46,920 bases of DNA from contig NZ_JANEYT010000039.1 of the NCBI RefSeq assembly GCF_024357955.1, positions 1 to 46,920 on the forward strand, in the 5' to 3' direction. A program made the position numbers and the translations under genes. This DNA is from Photobacterium pectinilyticum (GTDB lineage Bacteria; Pseudomonadota; Gammaproteobacteria; Enterobacterales; Vibrionaceae). Under the pieces are notes generated by a model, which was not told the DNA's origin, searched no databases, and saw only the letters and a program-made list of their open reading frames with translations. Shown one piece after another: positions 44,610-46,920 of the stretch (position 1 is the stretch's first letter; each line of letters begins with the position of its first letter).

Positions 44610-44637
44610 TAGGGTTCAAATCCCTATCTCTCCGCCA
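44610..44637 (+). repeat. Right attachment site (attR) with the ancestral tRNA 3' end
   Basis: 28-bp repeat of attL with T at 44629. This copy would pair perfectly with the tRNA-Ser 5' acceptor strand, and a terminator follows 10 bp later, as expected for the original tRNA 3' flank. The rest of 44455-44609 holds nothing recognisable. Confidence 0.85.
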
Positions 44638-44646
44638 AATTAGAAG

Positions 44647-44672
44647 AAGCCAGCTTAATTGCTGGCTTTTTT
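44647..44672 (+). terminator. Original tRNA-Ser terminator
   Basis: AAGCCAGC-TTAATT-GCTGGCTT followed by TTTT. Confidence 0.85.
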
Positions 44673-44884
44673 GCATCTGTCGCTTGGCAATGAAAGGGAT
44701 AGGGTGAAGAAACCTAGACTGAGGACAGTTTTTCTCCGTAATAGATTTTTTCTATTGAATCAATCAATGTAATCAGCGTGACCTTATTTTTTAAAGTGGC
44801 ATAATGAACTCATCAACAGGGAGCAATAATGATGATGAGTCTCCAGTTGCAATAGTTACTTATTAAAGTTTAAGGGAAATGATT

Positions 44885-45617
44885 ATGTTCGAATCTAAAG
44901 AAGGTCAGGCAGTACCAGAGGTAACATTCCACACTCGCCAAGGTGATCAGTGGGTAGACGTAACCACGGAAGAACTATTTGCAAATAAAACAGTTATCGT
45001 CTTTTCATTACCGGGTGCATTCACCCCCCACTTGTTCTTCTAGCCACCTACCACGTTACAATGAGTTAGCCTCAGTATTCGCTGAGCGCGGTGTTGACGA
45101 CATTCTGTGTGTCTCTGTTAACGATACCTTTGTAATGAACGCATGGAAAGATAACCAAGAAGCTGAAAGCATTACTTTCATCCCAGACGGTAACGGTGAG
45201 TTCTCGAAAGGAATGGGTATGCTGGTTGCGAAAAATGACCTCGGCTTTGGTGACCGTTCATGGCGTTACAGCATGTTGGTAAAAGATGGCGTTGTAGTGA
45301 AAATGTTTATCGAAAACGACGAGCCGGGCGACCCGTTCAAAGTGTCTGATGCCGATACCATGCTGGGTTACATTGCCCCTGAGCACAAACTGCAAGAATC
45401 AATCACGGTATTTACCAAGCCAGGCTGTCCATTTTGCGCCAAAGCGAAACAGAGCCTTATCGATCAGGGGCTGGGCTATGAAGAAGTGGTTCTAGGCAAA
45501 GATGCAACCACGGTAAGCTTACGTGCTATCTCTGGCCGCAGTACGGTGCCTCAGGTATTTATTGGCGGCAAGCACATTGGTGGCAGCGAAGAGCTAGACA
45601 TTTTCCTCGCGAAGTAA
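44885..45617 (+). pseudogene. Peroxiredoxin 5/glutaredoxin hybrid, frameshifted at the active site
   Basis: The reading frame [19 protein letters not shown] to FSLPGAFTP is cut by a TAG three codons later. A shift of one base gives [17 protein letters not shown] and the rest of the protein. The cause is a run of six C (45024-45029) where five would give the intact peroxidatic motif GAFTPTC. The downstream part is unharmed and includes the glutaredoxin domain with CPFC (TKPGCPFCAKAKQ) and TVPQVFIGGKHIGG. Intact, the protein would be a 243-residue glutathione-dependent peroxidase. A true mutation, a sequencing error in the homopolymer or a slippery phase switch cannot be told apart here. A terminator follows at 45641. 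Confidence 0.85.
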
Positions 45618-45640
45618 TCGAGAAGTATTGAATTAAATTA

Positions 45641-45674
45641 AAAGCCAAGTATGGATAACCATACTTGGCTTTTT
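45641..45674 (+). terminator. Terminator after the peroxiredoxin gene
   Basis: A 14-bp perfect stem (AAAGCCAAGTATGG / CCATACTTGGCTTT) followed by TT on the plus strand; it also works on the minus strand. Confidence 0.85.
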
Positions 45675-45783
45675 ATTCAAATCACTGAAAAGGTTGACGT
45701 ACCTTGTAAAGCGCAAATATAAGTGGTGATAATTGTCGGTGGGTCATTCCAGCCTGAGTATTTTGATGACTGACCGTCTTTTC

Positions 45784-46491
45784 CTACAGCGACGTAGCGA
45801 GCCTATGTAGCCGGCTTGATTTATAAGCCAGTGTAAAGCCACATGCCAGGATCATTCCTCCGATCCCTATAAAAATCGCGGCATCACGCCATGTATCGGT
45901 AGAAATAGCAATCAAGCTAACTAGTACGCCAAGCAATGTTAAGGCACGGCCCATGAAGATCCCGTTGGTGTGATCAATAGGGCTTTGCTCCTCTTTGCTC
46001 ATTGGAGTAGCTAGGCGTTGGCGAATTTCTTGTGTGTCTTGCTTCGTTCTTGATAGCCAAGGCGTCAGCATAAAGAATCCACCAGTAAAGAAAACGTGGG
46101 AGATAAAGGTCGCTGCAATCTTCAAATCAACCTGTTCACGACCCGTCAATGTATAGTCGAATAGACCGGCAAACCATTCAACGTTAAAGCTAAAATGGAC
46201 AATAACGGAAACAATAAGGCCAACCAATACTGTTGCCCAACCAGACCAACCCGGAGTGCGAAGGTTAAGCAAGGCTAGAAATGATGGCATCGACAACGGC
46301 ATTTGTATCATGGCAGTGAATAGCATCATGATATCGAACAGGCTGTAACCTTCTAGCCGGGAAAAGAAAAGTGCCACGGCACAAGCCATAACGCCAGTTA
46401 ACAACGTTGCCCATTTGCCCAGTAGCATTTGTTGCCGGTCCGTTCCTTTTGGGTTGATAAGGGAAAGGTAGATGTTATTTACCACAATGAA
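45784..46491 (-). pseudogene. 5'-truncated sodium:solute symporter
   Basis: The C-terminal part of an SSS-family transporter remains: VVNNIYLSLINPKGTDRQQM, which is the loop after the eighth helix in this family, then five to six membrane segments (GKWATLLTGVMACAVALFF, MLFTAMIQMPLSMPSFLALL). The coding match continues upstream of the nominal GTG start as YFI and stops at the junction with IS30 sequence near 46490. The N-terminal sodium- and substrate-binding helices are lost, so it is inactive. The substrate class cannot be assigned. Confidence 0.8.
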
Positions 46492-46920
46492 GTATTAGGC
46501 AAGCACGGTACAGGGGCTATGGTGACTATTTTAGAGCGTAAAACACGATTTTACGTGGTGAAGAAAGTGCCATCCAAATCAGCGGATGATGTCACCAAAG
46601 CAACCATAGAGTTACTCATGCCATACAAGGAGCATGTCCATACCATCACGGCAGATAACGGGAGAGAGTTTGCAGGTCATGAAACCATCGCAAAGGAGCT
46701 GGAGGCTGATGTGTACTTTGCCCACCCTTATAGTTCTTGGGAGCGAGGGGCTAATGAGAATGCGAACGGTCTTTTAAGGCAATATGTGAAGAAAGGAACC
46801 GACCTAACAACGGTAATGGACAGCGATATTGAATTCGCTTTATCGCGGATAAATTATCGACCGAAAAAGTGTTTAGGCTTCAAGCAGCCAGCGATTGTCT
46901 TTAAAGAAATGGCATTGGCT
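46490..46920 (+). pseudogene. 5'-truncated IS30-family transposase, runs off the right edge
   Basis: An open plus-strand frame reads LGKHGTGAMVTILERKTRFY, later ITADNGREFAGHETI with the second catalytic aspartate, and HPYSSWERGANENANGLLRQ with the catalytic glutamate: the C-terminal DDE part of an IS30 transposase. The first aspartate (normally in EGDTVLGK) and the helix-turn-helix region are missing because the frame starts at the symporter junction. No terminal repeat is present there, so this is a deletion or recombination junction and not a clean insertion. Confidence 0.85.

Larger units (their letters stand above)
34164..44637 (+). mobile_element. 10.4-kb integrative element in tRNA-Ser(UGA)
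   Basis: The element is bounded by 28-bp direct repeats of the tRNA 3' end. An integrase gene starts 88 bp inside the left end. It holds two tyrosine recombinases with coupled partner genes, a relaxase-like gene, hairpin-rich noncoding DNA and a defence-like cargo. No type IV secretion or replication genes are present, so at most it is mobilisable. Its set of four genes including two recombinases recalls the strand-biased circularising elements (SEs) reported from Vibrio, though the tRNA target site is that of a classical island. Confidence 0.8.

Noticed and set aside
38592..44637. CRISPR array
   Set aside because: The repeats seen are inverted or occur only twice, with no regular spacer pattern and no cas genes.
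44580..44637. Second tRNA-Ser gene
   Set aside because: Only the T arm and 3' end are present; upstream sequence does not form D or anticodon arms, so it is the attachment-site copy.

Overview
The window looks like chromosomal DNA of a marine gammaproteobacterium of the Vibrionaceae (Vibrio or Photobacterium type). The reasons are the mannose PTS block (AraC regulator, fructose-type EIIABC, manA), which matches the order I remember for V. cholerae VC1825-VC1827, the peroxiredoxin-glutaredoxin hybrid, the YeeN-like YebC paralogue and the codon style. Genus is an inference. Both window edges lie inside insertion-sequence genes (IS66 on the left, IS30 on the right).

Layout. 1-748: end of an IS66 element (tnpB, tnpA) that abuts a decayed allantoinase gene (749-1440). 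1655-4239: dicarboxylate/amino-acid:cation symporter and a CysB-like LysR regulator. 4642-4845: small zinc-ribbon protein. 5246-8149: three-domain ACP/fatty-acyl-AMP ligase/acyltransferase. 8647-10848: katG, with a promoter and a possible OxyR half-site. 11096-12943: ABC exporter. 13220-14602: GNAT enzyme and an SMP-30/gluconolactonase gene behind a GntR-type palindrome. 14657-15877: two-receiver GGDEF protein. 16403-22798: M20 peptidase divergent from a tightly overlapping three-gene operon (two ATP-grasp ligases and a multidomain M14 carboxypeptidase without signal peptide). This is the chromosomal system least like anything I can name. 22908-26885: AsmA-family protein. 27239-27961: YebC/YeeN protein. 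28181-33994: PTS and mannose genes (IIB, degenerate-HPr/IIA fusion, AraC regulator, EIIABC, manA).

34101-44637: a tRNA-Ser(UGA) gene whose 3' end is the left attachment site of a 10.4-kb integrative element; the right copy of the 28-bp repeat is at 44610-44637. The element carries two tyrosine recombinases, each coupled to a downstream partner gene, a five-hairpin tract leading into a relaxase-like HUH gene, and a cargo pair (MauJ/HEPN-like protein and DUF262/DUF1524 GmrSD-like protein). Diverged copies of a conserved-loop hairpin flank the cargo. An orphan ParS/MbcA-type antitoxin domain and a 40-residue membrane protein sit at the right end. The resident tRNA now has a mismatched acceptor stem, while the right repeat keeps the perfectly pairing sequence.

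44638-46920: the former tRNA terminator, a peroxiredoxin-glutaredoxin gene frameshifted in a C6 run at its active site, a 5'-truncated sodium:solute symporter, and a 5'-truncated IS30 transposase joined to it at a deletion-type junction.

The strongest candidates for undescribed biology are the ATP-grasp/M14 operon and, in the element, the hairpin tract plus the repeat-flanked defence cargo.
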